The translations under genes were made by a program, and so were the position numbers. Source: an uncultured Prevotella sp. (GTDB lineage Bacteria; Bacteroidota; Bacteroidia; Bacteroidales; Bacteroidaceae). From it: a stretch of 19,931 nt of DNA. The DNA lies in contig CALZDK010000008.1 of NCBI GenBank assembly GCA_945637645.1, positions 1 to 19,931 on the forward strand. Reading direction: 5' to 3'. Shown here piece by piece: positions 8,455-16,181 of this stretch. A model generated the notes under the pieces. It ran no database searches and was not told the origin of the DNA. It was given only the letters and a program-made list of their open reading frames with translations. The first letter of the stretch is position 1. The number at the start of each line of letters is the position of its first letter.

Positions 8455-9282
8455 TTAAAGACCATGCTCCTTCAATACCATATCCATCTGATCTTTCAGC
8501 TCCTTTGCCTTCTCGCCTGCCACAACGTCGAAGTCAGTGCCGTTGCTGGCGTAGATGATGCCGCGTGAGCTGTTAACCAGAAGTCCGCAGTCGGAAGTCA
8601 TACCGTAGCGGCAAACCTCCTCAAGGCTTCCTCCCTGCGCACCAACGCCAGGCACGAGCAGGAAGTGGTCGGGTGCAACACGGCGGATGTCCTCAAACAT
8701 CTTTCCTTGTGTCGCGCCCACTACATACATCATATTGTCAGGAGTTCCCCACTGCTGACTCGTGCGCAGCACTTTCTCAAACAGGCGCTCGCCGTTTGTG
8801 TCCTCTGTAAGTTGGAAGTCGTGGCTTCCCTTGTTGCTGGTCAGTGCAAGCAGTATCACCCACTTTCCCTCGTAGCCGAGGAACGGTGTTACGCTGTCCT
8901 CGCCCATGTAGGGCGCAACTGTCAGCGAGTCAACATCATATTCCTCGAAAAACGTGCGTGCATACATGGCCGATGTGTTGCCAATGTCGCCACGTTTTGC
9001 GTCGGCGATGATGAAATGGTTGGGGTAGTATTTCCTCAGATAGTTTACTGTCTTCTCAAAAGCCATCAAACCCTTTACTCCGAAAGCCTCATAGAAGGCA
9101 AGGTTTGGCTTGTAGGCGACACAATACTCTGCAGTCGCGTCGATGATGGCCTTGTTAAAGGTGAATATTGGTTCCGGACCTTCGAGCAAGTGCTGTGGCA
9201 CCTTTTTGAGGTCGGTGTCAAGACCCACGCAAAGGAAAGTGCGCTTGGTCTTTATCTGTTCTATAAGTTGTTGTCTATTCAT
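8455..9282 (-). CDS. pyrF: Orotidine 5'-phosphate decarboxylase PyrF (type 2)
   Basis: Decarboxylates OMP to UMP, the last step of de novo pyrimidine synthesis. The TIM-barrel active site motif IIADAKRGDIGNT is present, with D94, K96 and D99 as the charged catalytic network. The N-terminal LCVGLDTD (17-24) and later VPGVGAQGG phosphate-binding loop are seen. At 275 residues it fits the longer type 2 (mycobacterial/Bacteroidetes) group rather than the roughly 240-residue E. coli form. It lies 77 bases after prfA; this gap is AT-rich, with no recognisable promoter or terminator, so cotranscription with prfA and lpxD is likely. Confidence 0.96.
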   Translation of the reverse strand: MNRQQLIEQIKTKRTFLCVGLDTDLKKVPQHLLEGPEPIFTFNKAIIDATAEYCVAYKPNLAFYEAFGVKGLMAFEKTVNYLRKYYPNHFIIADAKRGDIGNTSAMYARTFFEEYDVDSLTVAPYMGEDSVTPFLGYEGKWVILLALTSNKGSHDFQLTEDTNGERLFEKVLRTSQQWGTPDNMMYVVGATQGKMFEDIRRVAPDHFLLVPGVGAQGGSLEEVCRYGMTSDCGLLVNSSRGIIYASNGTDFDVVAGEKAKELKDQMDMVLKEHGL

Positions 9283-9359
9283 CGTAAAAATCTTTTATTC
9301 TATAATTGTAAGGGTGTCGCCAAAATTAAAATTCTTAATTGTCACAGTTCTCACTCAGA

Positions 9360-10472
9360 CTAAAGCTCCGCCTCCTTCATTCGTTCGGCGTTCTCAGCCA
9401 CGGTCAATGCGTCAATCATGTCTTGGATATTGCCACCGAGGAATCCCTGCAGGTCGTGGGTGGTGTAGCCTATGCGGTGGTCGGTCACTCGTCCCTGTGG
9501 GAAATTGTATGTGCGAATCTTTGCGCTGCGGTCGCCCGTGGAGACAAGCGTCTTGCGGCGGTTGGCAATGTCATCGACATATTTCTGGTGCTCCTTGTCA
9601 TAAATAAATGTACGCAAGCGTGCGAGCGCGCGCTCCTTATTCTTAGGTTGGTCGCGAGTTTCGGTACACTCGATGAGAATTTCCTCTGTCTCTCCGGTGT
9701 TGGGGTTCTTCCACATATAGCGCAGACGAACACCAGACTCCACCTTGTTGACATTCTGTCCTCCGGCTCCCGACGAGCGGAAGGTGTCCCATTTTATCTC
9801 GCCTTCGTTGATGTTCACCTCAAACTTGTCGGCTTCAGGAAGCACGGCAACAGTTGCGGCACTTGTCTGCATGCGTCCATTGCTTTCGGTTACGGGCACT
9901 CGCTGCACGCGGTGTACGCCCGACTCATATTTCAATACGCCATAAACTCCTTCGCCGCTGACAGCAAAATCAATTTCCTTAAATCCTCCCACGGCACCTT
10001 CGCTGACGCTGGTGATGGAGAGGTTCCAACCTTTCGACTCGCAGAACTTCTTGTACATGGCAAAGATGTCGCCTGCAAAGAGGCATGCCTCGTCGCCTCC
10101 TGTGCCGGCGCGGATTTCCATTTCCACGTTTTTGGCGTCCTCAGGGTCTTTGGGGACGAGTGCAATCTTTATTTCTTCTTCTATTTTTGGCTGAAGCTCC
10201 TCATTGACAGATAGTTCCTCGCGTGCCATCTCCTTCATCTCAGGGTCGCTCTCGTTGGCAAGAATGTCCTTTGCCTCTACTATTGAGTTGAGGCATGCTA
10301 TATATCTTTTGCGTGCATCCATAATGTCGCCGAGGTCCTTGTATTCGCGTGTCAGTTTCACGAATCGCTGCTGGTCGGCTATCACCGATGGGTCGGTAAT
10401 AAGAGTGGATACTTCCTCAAAACGGCTTACCAATCCGTCGAGTTTTTGCAGTATGCTGTTGTTCTCAATCAT
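9360..10472 (-). CDS. prfA: Peptide chain release factor 1 (RF1)
   Basis: Recognises UAA and UAG stop codons in the ribosomal A site and triggers peptide release. The GGQ catalytic motif is at 237-239 (SSGAGGQNVNKVESG). The anticodon-like PVT tripeptide at 193-195 marks RF1 rather than RF2, whose motif is SPF. The N-terminal helical domain spans about 1-100 and the RAGTGGDEA segment of domain 2 is at 121-129. The length of 370 residues is slightly above the usual 355-360. No programmed frameshift is present. The gene starts 68 bases after purM across an AT-rich gap. Confidence 0.97.
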   Translation of the reverse strand: MIENNSILQKLDGLVSRFEEVSTLITDPSVIADQQRFVKLTREYKDLGDIMDARKRYIACLNSIVEAKDILANESDPEMKEMAREELSVNEELQPKIEEEIKIALVPKDPEDAKNVEMEIRAGTGGDEACLFAGDIFAMYKKFCESKGWNLSITSVSEGAVGGFKEIDFAVSGEGVYGVLKYESGVHRVQRVPVTESNGRMQTSAATVAVLPEADKFEVNINEGEIKWDTFRSSGAGGQNVNKVESGVRLRYMWKNPNTGETEEILIECTETRDQPKNKERALARLRTFIYDKEHQKYVDDIANRRKTLVSTGDRSAKIRTYNFPQGRVTDHRIGYTTHDLQGFLGGNIQDMIDALTVAENAERMKEAEL

Positions 10473-10540
10473 TAGGGTTCAACGAACTTTAATTCTCTAA
10501 TCTTTTAAAATTGTTTTTTTAAATTAATCGCGGAATTTCT

Positions 10541-11713
10541 TTATTCGTAGTCGAAAGTTCCGTACTCCGACTTTATGGTCAGGCTCTTCTTGCCCTCCTC
10601 GATGTGACCCACAATCTGTGCGTCGATGTTGAAGCTGCGGCTTGTTTCTATCACCTTCTCCGCATCCTCTGGGCTGACATAGATTTCCATGCGGTGACCC
10701 ATGTTGAACACCTTGTACATCTCTTTCCATTCTGTGCCGCTCTCGTCGTGTATGACGCGGAACAGTGGAGGAATAGGGAACATGTTGTCCTTCACCACGC
10801 GGCAATTGTCGCCTACGAAATGCAATACCTTTGTCTGTGCGCCTCCGGTGCAGTGTACCATTCCGTGAATCTGCGGACGCATAAGGTCGAGCAACTTCTT
10901 TATTACCGGAGCATAGGTGCGGGTAGGGGAGAGGACTAATTGTCCGGCATTCACCTCCACGCCTTCCACTGCCTGGTCAAGCCTGTAGCTGCCGCTATAG
11001 ACGAGTTCCTCTGGCACAGCATGGTCGAAGGTTTCAGGATATTTCTCTGCAATATACTTGTTGAACACGTCGTGGCGGGCCGAGGTCAGTCCGTTGCTTC
11101 CCATTCCGCCGTTGTAGCGGTCCTCGTAGGTAGCCTGTCCACAAGACGAGAGACCTACGATTACGTCGCCCGGACGTATGTTGGCATTGTCTATCACGTC
11201 GCTACGCTTCATGCGGCATGTCACTGTAGAGTCAACAATTATAGTGCGCACGAGGTCGCCCACGTCGGCAGTCTCGCCGCCTGTGGCGTAGATGCCAATT
11301 CCCATTTTGCGCATCTGTCCCAACAGTTCGTCGGTGCCGTTGATAATGGCAGAGATCACCTCGCCTGGCACGAGCATCTTGTTTCTTCCGATAGTGCTCG
11401 ACACAAGAATGTTATCTACCGCGCCCACGCAGAGCAGGTCGTCGGTGTTCATTATCAGTGCGTCCTGTGCAATGCCTTTCCACACGCTGAGGTCGCCTGT
11501 TTCCTTCCAGTAGGCGTAAGCGAGCGATGATTTTGTGCCTGCGCCGTCGGCGTGCATAATGTTACAGTATTCAGGATCGCCGCCCAGTATGTCGGGAATA
11601 ATTTTGCAGAAAGCCTGCGGAAAAATGCCCTTGTCGATGTTCTTTATCGCATTGTGCACATCCTCTTTTGCCGCGCTCACTCCGCGGAGCATGTATCTGT
11701 TGTCTTTGTTCAT
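10541..11713 (-). CDS. purM: Phosphoribosylformylglycinamidine cyclo-ligase (AIR synthetase), Bacteroidetes-type PurM
   Basis: ATP-dependent ring closure of FGAM to 5-aminoimidazole ribotide in purine synthesis. The N-terminus reads YMLRGVSAAKEDVHNAIKN, and the conserved nucleotide/metal segment HADGAGTKSSLAY (54-66) follows. Further family motifs are DALIMNTDDLLCVGAVDN, IGIYATGGETADVGD and VIVGLSSCGQATYED. The C-terminal half contains HCTGGAQTK and the FNMGHRMEIYV block found near the end of PurM. It is 390 residues long, as is usual in Bacteroidales and longer than the roughly 345 residues of the E. coli enzyme. It sits 40 bases downstream of aroE in a tightly packed run. Confidence 0.95.
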   Translation of the reverse strand: MNKDNRYMLRGVSAAKEDVHNAIKNIDKGIFPQAFCKIIPDILGGDPEYCNIMHADGAGTKSSLAYAYWKETGDLSVWKGIAQDALIMNTDDLLCVGAVDNILVSSTIGRNKMLVPGEVISAIINGTDELLGQMRKMGIGIYATGGETADVGDLVRTIIVDSTVTCRMKRSDVIDNANIRPGDVIVGLSSCGQATYEDRYNGGMGSNGLTSARHDVFNKYIAEKYPETFDHAVPEELVYSGSYRLDQAVEGVEVNAGQLVLSPTRTYAPVIKKLLDLMRPQIHGMVHCTGGAQTKVLHFVGDNCRVVKDNMFPIPPLFRVIHDESGTEWKEMYKVFNMGHRMEIYVSPEDAEKVIETSRSFNIDAQIVGHIEEGKKSLTIKSEYGTFDYE

Positions 11714-11727
11714 ATCGTGTTAAATAC

Positions 11728-11755
11728 TTAACTCTTTATTCTTAACTCTTAATTC
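11728..11755. repeat. Tandem 14-bp direct repeat at the aroE/purM junction
   Basis: TTAACTCTTTATTC is followed directly by TTAACTCTTAATTC, matching at 13 of 14 positions. It fills most of the 40-base gap and contains two bases of the aroE stop codon. Short AT-rich junction repeats of this sort recur at other gene ends in the window. Confidence 0.6.
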
Positions 11756-12497
11756 ACTTGCCTTGCCAGAAGTCCCAGCTTGCGAATGCCTGGAGCAGCA
11801 GCATTTCAAGTCCGTTCTTTGTCGTTGCCCCGTATTTCTCACCGTTCTTCATGAAGAGTGTCTCGTCGGGGTTGTAGATGAGGTCGTAGAGAATGGTGTT
11901 GGAGTCCATTGCCTCGTAGGGCAGTTCCGGACATTCCTCGGTGTGGGGATACATTCCGCAAGGTGTGCAGTTTACTATTACGTTGTATTCCTTCACTATC
12001 TCTGGTGTAACCTCCTTGTATTGTATAGTGTCTGGGCGGTCATATCGGCTCACGAAAACCGACTCCAAGCCGAGGCTTTTCAGTCCATACTGTATAGCCT
12101 TCGACGCTCCTCCCGTTCCGAGAATGAGCGCTTTCTTGTGGTTTTTCTCAAGCATTGGCTCTATGCTACGTGTGAATCCTATCACGTCTGAGTTGTAGCC
12201 CTTGAGTATGGCGTTGTTCCCCTGGTGCTCCACCTTTATCACGTTTACTGCACCTATCGCCCTTGCCTCTGGGCTTACCACGTCGAGGAAAGGCATCACC
12301 TTTTCCTTGTAGGGAATGGTGACGTTGAGGCCTCGCAGGTTGGGGTTTGTCTCTATCACCTCTGTGAGAGCGTCTATTGTAGGAATCTCAAAATTTTCGT
12401 AAACGGCATCCATCCCCTCGTCGGCAAACTTCTGGTTGAAGTAGCTTATTGAAAACGAGTGTCCCAATGGATATCCTATCAAACCATATTTGTCCAT
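11754..12497 (-). CDS. aroE: Shikimate dehydrogenase AroE
   Basis: NADPH-dependent reduction of 3-dehydroshikimate to shikimate in aromatic amino acid synthesis. The N-terminal GYPLGHSFS motif (8-16) binds shikimate. NVTIPYK (58-64) carries the catalytic Lys64, and the paired Asp is D104 in YNSDVIGF. The NADPH-binding loop is GTGGASKA (127-134). INCTPCGMYP-type sequence (VNCTPCGM) and the C-terminal NGLEMLLLQAFASWDFW block complete the fold. At 247 residues it is a little shorter than the E. coli protein (272). It starts 24 bases after menG and is likely in the same transcript. Confidence 0.96.
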   Translation of the reverse strand: MDKYGLIGYPLGHSFSISYFNQKFADEGMDAVYENFEIPTIDALTEVIETNPNLRGLNVTIPYKEKVMPFLDVVSPEARAIGAVNVIKVEHQGNNAILKGYNSDVIGFTRSIEPMLEKNHKKALILGTGGASKAIQYGLKSLGLESVFVSRYDRPDTIQYKEVTPEIVKEYNVIVNCTPCGMYPHTEECPELPYEAMDSNTILYDLIYNPDETLFMKNGEKYGATTKNGLEMLLLQAFASWDFWQGK

Positions 12498-12521
12498 AAT
12501 GTATATCTCCTTTTTTTGTTG

Positions 12522-13256
12522 TCATTTTGTAGCTATGTAGAGAGTGCATATTCCAAACGTCAACCGTCGGAATGTGGTCTCAGAGAATCCTGCACGCTGA
12601 AGAATGGTCATCATCCTCTCGCCTTGTGGAAAAGCCTCTATTGTGGCTGTGAGGTAAGAGTATGCCTTGTCGTTTTTTGAAATTATGTTGCCCCAGGCAG
12701 GCAGAATAGTGTGGGAATAGATTCCAAAAAGTGTCTTCATGGGATTCCTTGTAGGTTGTGTGAGCTCTATGACGCAAAGCTGTCCGCCCGGTTTCAGCAC
12801 ACGGCACATCTCCGCCAGCCCCTTGTCGAGGTTAGGGAAATTGCGTATTCCGAAAGCTGCAGTGACGGCGTCGAAGCTGTTGTCGTCGAACGTTAGGCTC
12901 ATGCAGTCTTCCTTCTTGAACGAGATAGTGTCGCTAAGCCCTTCCTGTTCCACCTTCTTCCTTCCGATTGCCATCATGCCTTCGGAGATGTCGGCTCCCA
13001 CAAGTTTCTTGGGACGCAACATCTTTGCCGCGAGAATGGCGAAGTCGCCCGTTCCCGTAGCTACGTCGAGTATGGTTTGGGGATTGTGCTTTGCCAGTGC
13101 CTGAATGGCTGTCAGCCTCCATCCCTTGTCAATGTTCCACGACAGCCTATGGTTCAGTTTGTCGTAGGTAGGGGCAATGCTGTCAAACATTTCTTCCACC
13201 TGCTTACCCTTGTCTCCATTGCTGTCGTAGGGCTTGATTTTTTCTTGTTCGTACAT
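12522..13256 (-). CDS. menG: Demethylmenaquinone methyltransferase MenG/UbiE
   Basis: SAM-dependent C-methylation of demethylmenaquinone to menaquinone, the respiratory quinone of Bacteroidetes. The family start VEEMFDSIAPTYDKLNHRLS (20-39) is intact. SAM motif I is ILDVATGTGDF (62-72), and AAFGIRNFPNLDKGL and RVLKPGGQL (152-160) follow. ATG at 13256 gives 244 residues, the usual length. A longer in-frame reading from a GTG at 13379 is rejected because that GTG lies in the trmB terminator and because a well-formed promoter (13277-13307) lies between the two starts. The 5' untranslated region would then be roughly 15 bases. This is the first gene of the long run down to the penicillin-binding protein. 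Since there is no ubiquinone in this group, menG is a better name than ubiE. Confidence 0.95.
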   Translation of the reverse strand: MYEQEKIKPYDSNGDKGKQVEEMFDSIAPTYDKLNHRLSWNIDKGWRLTAIQALAKHNPQTILDVATGTGDFAILAAKMLRPKKLVGADISEGMMAIGRKKVEQEGLSDTISFKKEDCMSLTFDDNSFDAVTAAFGIRNFPNLDKGLAEMCRVLKPGGQLCVIELTQPTRNPMKTLFGIYSHTILPAWGNIISKNDKAYSYLTATIEAFPQGERMMTILQRAGFSETTFRRLTFGICTLYIATK

Positions 13257-13276
13257 AAATATTGCAATATCAGGCG

Positions 13277-13307
13277 CAAAGGTAATAAAAGTTGCGGGAA
13301 TTACAAA
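13277..13307 (-). promoter_or_regulatory. Bacteroidetes-type promoter for the menG-aroE-purM-prfA-pyrF-lpx run
   Basis: On the minus strand a TTTG box (13307-13304) is followed after exactly 19 bases by TACCTTTG (13284-13277), a full match to TTTG-N19/21-TAnnTTTG. It lies between the trmB terminator and the menG ATG, and it fixes the menG start. Confidence 0.8.
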
Positions 13308-13363
13308 ATTATTTCTGACTTTTATTTGTTTTGAGCTAAAAGTTTTCTCTCTTTTGAGCAAGG

Positions 13364-13403
13364 AAAAAGCGCGGCTCACTTGCTTTTTTCCAGTGAGCTG
13401 CGC
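13364..13403 (-). terminator. Intrinsic terminator of trmB
   Basis: On the minus strand, a 12-base arm GCGCAGCTCACT (13403-13392) and AGTGAGCCGCGC (13380-13369) pair with one mismatch around an 11-base loop. Five T (13368-13364) follow directly. The trmB TGA stop lies in the 3' arm. It separates trmB from the menG promoter. Confidence 0.85.
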
Positions 13404-14149
13404 TTTGTACGTTTGTAGCTGCGGTATTCGTCGAGCGGAATTTCAACGTCCGACTCCTCGAGTTCCGACGCTTTCGGGAGGTGAAATTTTAGGTATTTTA
13501 TGTTGAGTCCACGTTCTATCCATTGCGACTCGTAGTAGGTCTGTATGCCAAGGATTTGTCTTGTCGCCTCGTCTATTCCCTCTGTGTGGTAGAGGTCATC
13601 GGTTTTGAAGACGAGGGGCAACTTGTTGTGCTCCACCATCAGCGATGTGTAGGTGAAGAGGAAGTTGCTGTCGGTCTTCAGGTGGACAATGCCTCCGTCG
13701 GTGAGAAAGTGTCGGTAGCGTTGGAGGAAGTAAGTGCTCGAAAGCCTTTTCCTCGGGTTTTTCATCTGCGGGTCGCTGAAGGTGAGCCAGATCTCCTGCA
13801 CCTCGTCGTTGTCGAAGAAACGGTCGATAATCTCGATGTTTGTCCTGAGAAAGGCAACGTTTGGCAGTTTTTCTTCCAATGCCTGTTTGGCTCCCTGGTG
13901 CATTCTCGCTCCCTTTATGTCCACTCCTATGAAGTTCACGTTCGGGAACAACCTTGCAAGCCCCACGGTATATTCGCCCTTGCCGCATCCCAGCTCGAGC
14001 ACTATGGGGTTGTCGTTATGGAAATAGTCGCTTCGCCATGATCCTTTCATGGCAAAGGGTTTGTTGTCGGCCATTGCTGAATAGGGAAACTGGAACACGT
14101 TGGGAAACGTTTCCATCTCAGCGAATTTCTGCAGTTTTCCTTTGGACAT
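13376..14149 (-). CDS. trmB: tRNA (guanine-N7)-methyltransferase TrmB
   Basis: Methylates N7 of G46 in the variable loop of tRNA using SAM. The Rossmann motif I is VLELGCGKGEY (50-60), followed by GVDIKGARMHQGAKQA (75-90). TFSDPQMKNPRKR (123-135) corresponds to the FPDPWPKKRH-type motif IV with its key Asp126. HLKTDSNFLFTY (156-167) is another TrmB block. The 257 residues include an N-terminal extension (GKLQKFAEMETFPNVFQ) usual in Bacteroidetes. The C-terminus is basic. No promoter was recognised in the repeat-filled gap upstream, so it may be read through from ftnA. The stop codon sits inside its terminator hairpin. Confidence 0.95.
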   Translation of the reverse strand: MSKGKLQKFAEMETFPNVFQFPYSAMADNKPFAMKGSWRSDYFHNDNPIVLELGCGKGEYTVGLARLFPNVNFIGVDIKGARMHQGAKQALEEKLPNVAFLRTNIEIIDRFFDNDEVQEIWLTFSDPQMKNPRKRLSSTYFLQRYRHFLTDGGIVHLKTDSNFLFTYTSLMVEHNKLPLVFKTDDLYHTEGIDEATRQILGIQTYYESQWIERGLNIKYLKFHLPKASELEESDVEIPLDEYRSYKRTKRSSLEKSK

Positions 14150-14161
14150 GTGCTTTTTTTA

Positions 14162-14293
14162 AAGTTGACAAGTTGACAAGTTGACAAGTTGACAGTTGAC
14201 AGTTGACGAGTTAATAGTTGACGAGTGGACAAGTTAATAGTTCAATCGCAAGAGATATAACTCGTCAACTCGTCAACTTGTTAACTCGTCAAC
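14162..14293. repeat. 8-bp tandem repeat array with long inverted repeat between ftnA and trmB
   Basis: Four perfect AAGTTGAC units (14162-14193) are followed by two AGTTGAC units and then variants with GTTGACGAG and GTTAATA. The far side (14260-14293) holds the same motif inverted (ACTCGTCAAC units). GTTGACGAGTTAA (14202-14214) and its exact complement (14281-14293) form a 13-bp stem. The transcript from either strand could therefore fold into a large hairpin. There is no T-run, so this is not a standard intrinsic terminator. The 157-base gap holds no ORF that I would defend. Confidence 0.85.
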
Positions 14294-14306
14294 TTATTTA
14301 CTGAAT

Positions 14307-14831
14307 TTATTTTCCAGCCAGTGGTGATGCCTGTGTGTAGGTGCGAGATCCCAGCTCCTTGTCGAGCATGTAGAGACCGTAGCCGTTGTCCTTAATCATC
14401 TTGATGTTGTCGATGTAGCCCTGTGCAGTCTCCTCTTCCTCCACCTGCTCGTCTATAAACCACTTCAGCATGCTTGTTGTGGCATAGTCGTTCTCGGATA
14501 CGCTGAGTGCGTAGAGGTTGTTAATGAGGCTTGTCACCTTCTGCTCGTGAGCCAGTGTGCTCTCAAAAACGTCGAGGATGTTTTTCCACTCTGTTGGCAC
14601 TGCGTCGATGGGCTTCAAGTCAACCTTTCCTGCACGTGAGATAATGTAGTTGAACATAATCTTTGCGTGGTCCTGCTCCTCCTGGAACTGAACCTCAAAC
14701 CACTTGCCCATGCCTGGGTTGCCGTTTGCATGGCACCATGCTGCCATAGACAGATAAAGGTAAGCCGACCAAAGTTCGGCATTGATTTGGGCGTTAATAG
14801 CCTCTTCTACTTTCTTGTTTAACATAGCCAT
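14307..14831 (-). CDS. ftnA: Bacterial non-haem ferritin
   Basis: Iron storage protein forming a 24-mer shell that oxidises Fe(II) and keeps the mineral in its core. It is a four-helix bundle of 174 residues. Ferroxidase ligands can be aligned with E. coli FtnA: E19 (NAELWSAY), E52 and H55 (QEEQDHA), E96 (LAHEQKV), E128 and E132 (DEQVEEEE). The tail TYTQASPLAGK is a short variable extension. Two in-frame ATG codons (codons 1 and 3) are possible starts. It begins 36 bases after ilvE with only an AT-rich repeat between them and no clear TAnnTTTG box, so either it is cotranscribed with ilvE or its promoter is atypical. Confidence 0.95.
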   Translation of the reverse strand: MAMLNKKVEEAINAQINAELWSAYLYLSMAAWCHANGNPGMGKWFEVQFQEEQDHAKIMFNYIISRAGKVDLKPIDAVPTEWKNILDVFESTLAHEQKVTSLINNLYALSVSENDYATTSMLKWFIDEQVEEEETAQGYIDNIKMIKDNGYGLYMLDKELGSRTYTQASPLAGK

Positions 14832-14849
14832 AAATTTTTATTGTTAAAT

Positions 14850-14873
14850 CTTCAATTGTTCAATTTTTCAATC
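14850..14873. repeat. 8-bp tandem repeat at the ilvE/ftnA junction
   Basis: On the plus strand the units CTTCAATT, GTTCAATT and TTTCAATC run head to tail. The ilvE stop codon (14870-14868) lies in the last unit, and the rest forms the 5' leader of ftnA. Confidence 0.65.
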
Positions 14874-15884
14874 TATCACCACCGTAGTCCATCCGTGCTT
14901 GTCCTCCTCTGTTCCGTATTGGATGCCGCGCAGATGGTTGTAGAGTTTCTCGCTCACTGGACCCGGTTTGTCGCCGAAGACGTAGCTCTTGCCTGTCTCC
15001 ACGTCGTCGATGCGTGAGATAGGTGATATTACTGCTGCCGTGCCGCAAGCTCCAGCCTCCTCGAATGTTTCGAGCTCTTCTTCGGGAATGTGTCGCTGCT
15101 CAACCTTCATGCCAAGGTCCTCGGCAAGTTGCATCAGCGACTTGTTGGTGATTGAGGGCAGTATACTGGTTGATTTCGGCGTAACGTAGGTGTTGTCCTT
15201 AATGCCGAAGAAGTTGGCGGCACCTGCCTCGTCGATGTATTTCTTCTCCTTTGCGTCGAGATAGAACTCGCAGGCATAGCCGAGGTCGTGGGCTTTCTTG
15301 TTGGCAAGGAGCGAAGCGGCATAGTTGCCTCCCACCTTGTAGATGCCCGTTCCGAGAGGAGCCGAGCGGTCGTGGTCGCGTATGATTACGTATGGGTTGG
15401 CAAAGAAGCCTCCCTTGAAGTAAGGCCCCACCGGTGTTACGAAAATCATGAACAGATATTCGTTGGCAGGGTGAACTCCCACCTGTGCGCCAGTTCCGAT
15501 GAGCAGCGGACGAATGTAGAGTGTGGCTCCGCTCTCGTATGTCGGAATCCACTCCTGGTTCAGTCTCACCACTTTCTTCACCATTTCCTCAAACAGCTCC
15601 GTGGGCAGCTCAGGCATGAGTATTCCACGGCATGTGCTCTGCAGGCGCTTTGCGTTCTCGTCCATGCGGAACACTCTCACCTTGCCGTCGGGGCAACGGT
15701 AAGCCTTCAGACCTTCAAATGCCTCCTGGCCATAGTGCAGGCAGGTAGCGGCCATGTGGATGTTGATGTACTCTTCGGAGCAAACTTCTATCTCGCCCCA
15801 TTTGCCGTCGCGATAGTAGCAACGAACGTTGTAATCAGTCTTTCTGTATCCGAAAGAGAGATTCGCCCAATCCAAATCTTTCAT
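14868..15884 (-). CDS. ilvE: Branched-chain amino acid aminotransferase IlvE
   Basis: PLP-dependent class IV aminotransferase interconverting leucine, isoleucine and valine with their 2-oxo acids. The pattern is the BCAT type related to eukaryotic enzymes. Family motifs include YGQEAFEGLKAYR (51-63), the LYIRPLLIGTG segment (122-132), IYKVGGNYAASL (181-192) with PLP Lys183, and the EAGACGTAAVISPI loop near the end. At 338 residues it fits the group. The final residues VVID and the stop run into an 8-bp tandem repeat. A promoter at 15928-15959 lies 44 bases upstream. Function is firm. Confidence 0.96.
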   Translation of the reverse strand: MKDLDWANLSFGYRKTDYNVRCYYRDGKWGEIEVCSEEYINIHMAATCLHYGQEAFEGLKAYRCPDGKVRVFRMDENAKRLQSTCRGILMPELPTELFEEMVKKVVRLNQEWIPTYESGATLYIRPLLIGTGAQVGVHPANEYLFMIFVTPVGPYFKGGFFANPYVIIRDHDRSAPLGTGIYKVGGNYAASLLANKKAHDLGYACEFYLDAKEKKYIDEAGAANFFGIKDNTYVTPKSTSILPSITNKSLMQLAEDLGMKVEQRHIPEEELETFEEAGACGTAAVISPISRIDDVETGKSYVFGDKPGPVSEKLYNHLRGIQYGTEEDKHGWTTVVID

Positions 15885-15927
15885 ATCGTAAATATTTCGT
15901 TTTGTTCCTTATTCTGATAAATTGTTG

Positions 15928-15959
15928 CAAAAGTACAAAGAATTATTGTAATATCCAAC
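15928..15959 (-). promoter_or_regulatory. Promoter of ilvE
   Basis: On the minus strand GTTG (15959-15956), one mismatch from TTTG, is followed after 20 bases by TACTTTTG (15935-15928). It lies in the 91-base gap between xseB and ilvE. Confidence 0.65.
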
Positions 15960-15975
15960 GATTTCACACTTTTTT

Positions 15976-16173
15976 TTATTCTTCGCACTTCGATAACACT
16001 TTCTTCACCTCGTTGTCCGCCTTCGTGAGCTTGTCTTTGCAGAGTTTTATCAGTGTCTGAGCACGTTTCAGTTCGGTGCTCAGCGAGTCGATGTCTAACT
16101 CGTTGTTCTCCATTCGCCTTACGATGCTTTCCAGCTCCTTCATGGCGTCTTCGTATTTTGTTGTCTTTTCCAT
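15976..16173 (-). CDS. xseB: Exodeoxyribonuclease VII small subunit
   Basis: Small helical subunit that wraps XseA in the exonuclease VII complex, which degrades single-stranded DNA from both ends. The protein has 65 residues and is almost entirely alpha-helical and charged. The typical pattern KYEDAMKELESIVRRMENNE (6-25), then DIDSLSTELKRAQTLIKLCK, matches the family. It starts 8 bases after xseA and is clearly cotranscribed. The C-terminus is acidic (KCEE). Confidence 0.93.
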   Translation of the reverse strand: MEKTTKYEDAMKELESIVRRMENNELDIDSLSTELKRAQTLIKLCKDKLTKADNEVKKVLSKCEE

Positions 16174-16181
16174 AAGCTGTT

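Noticed and set aside
9339..10214. 291-codon plus-strand open frame
   Set aside because: It is antisense to prfA, which has all RF1 motifs. The plus-frame protein is Cys/His/Leu-rich without any family motif, as expected for a shadow frame.
10473..10540. Promoter in the AT-rich purM/prfA gap
   Set aside because: No TAnnTTTG box was found on the minus strand; AT-richness alone is not evidence.
14160..14300. CRISPR array or attachment site in the ftnA/trmB gap
   Set aside because: The units are only 7-8 bp, directly adjacent and without unique spacers; there is no cas gene, integrase or transposase nearby.
15960..15975. Run of eight T after xseB as a terminator
   Set aside because: The T-run is on the plus strand, so the minus-strand transcript has A; no hairpin precedes it.
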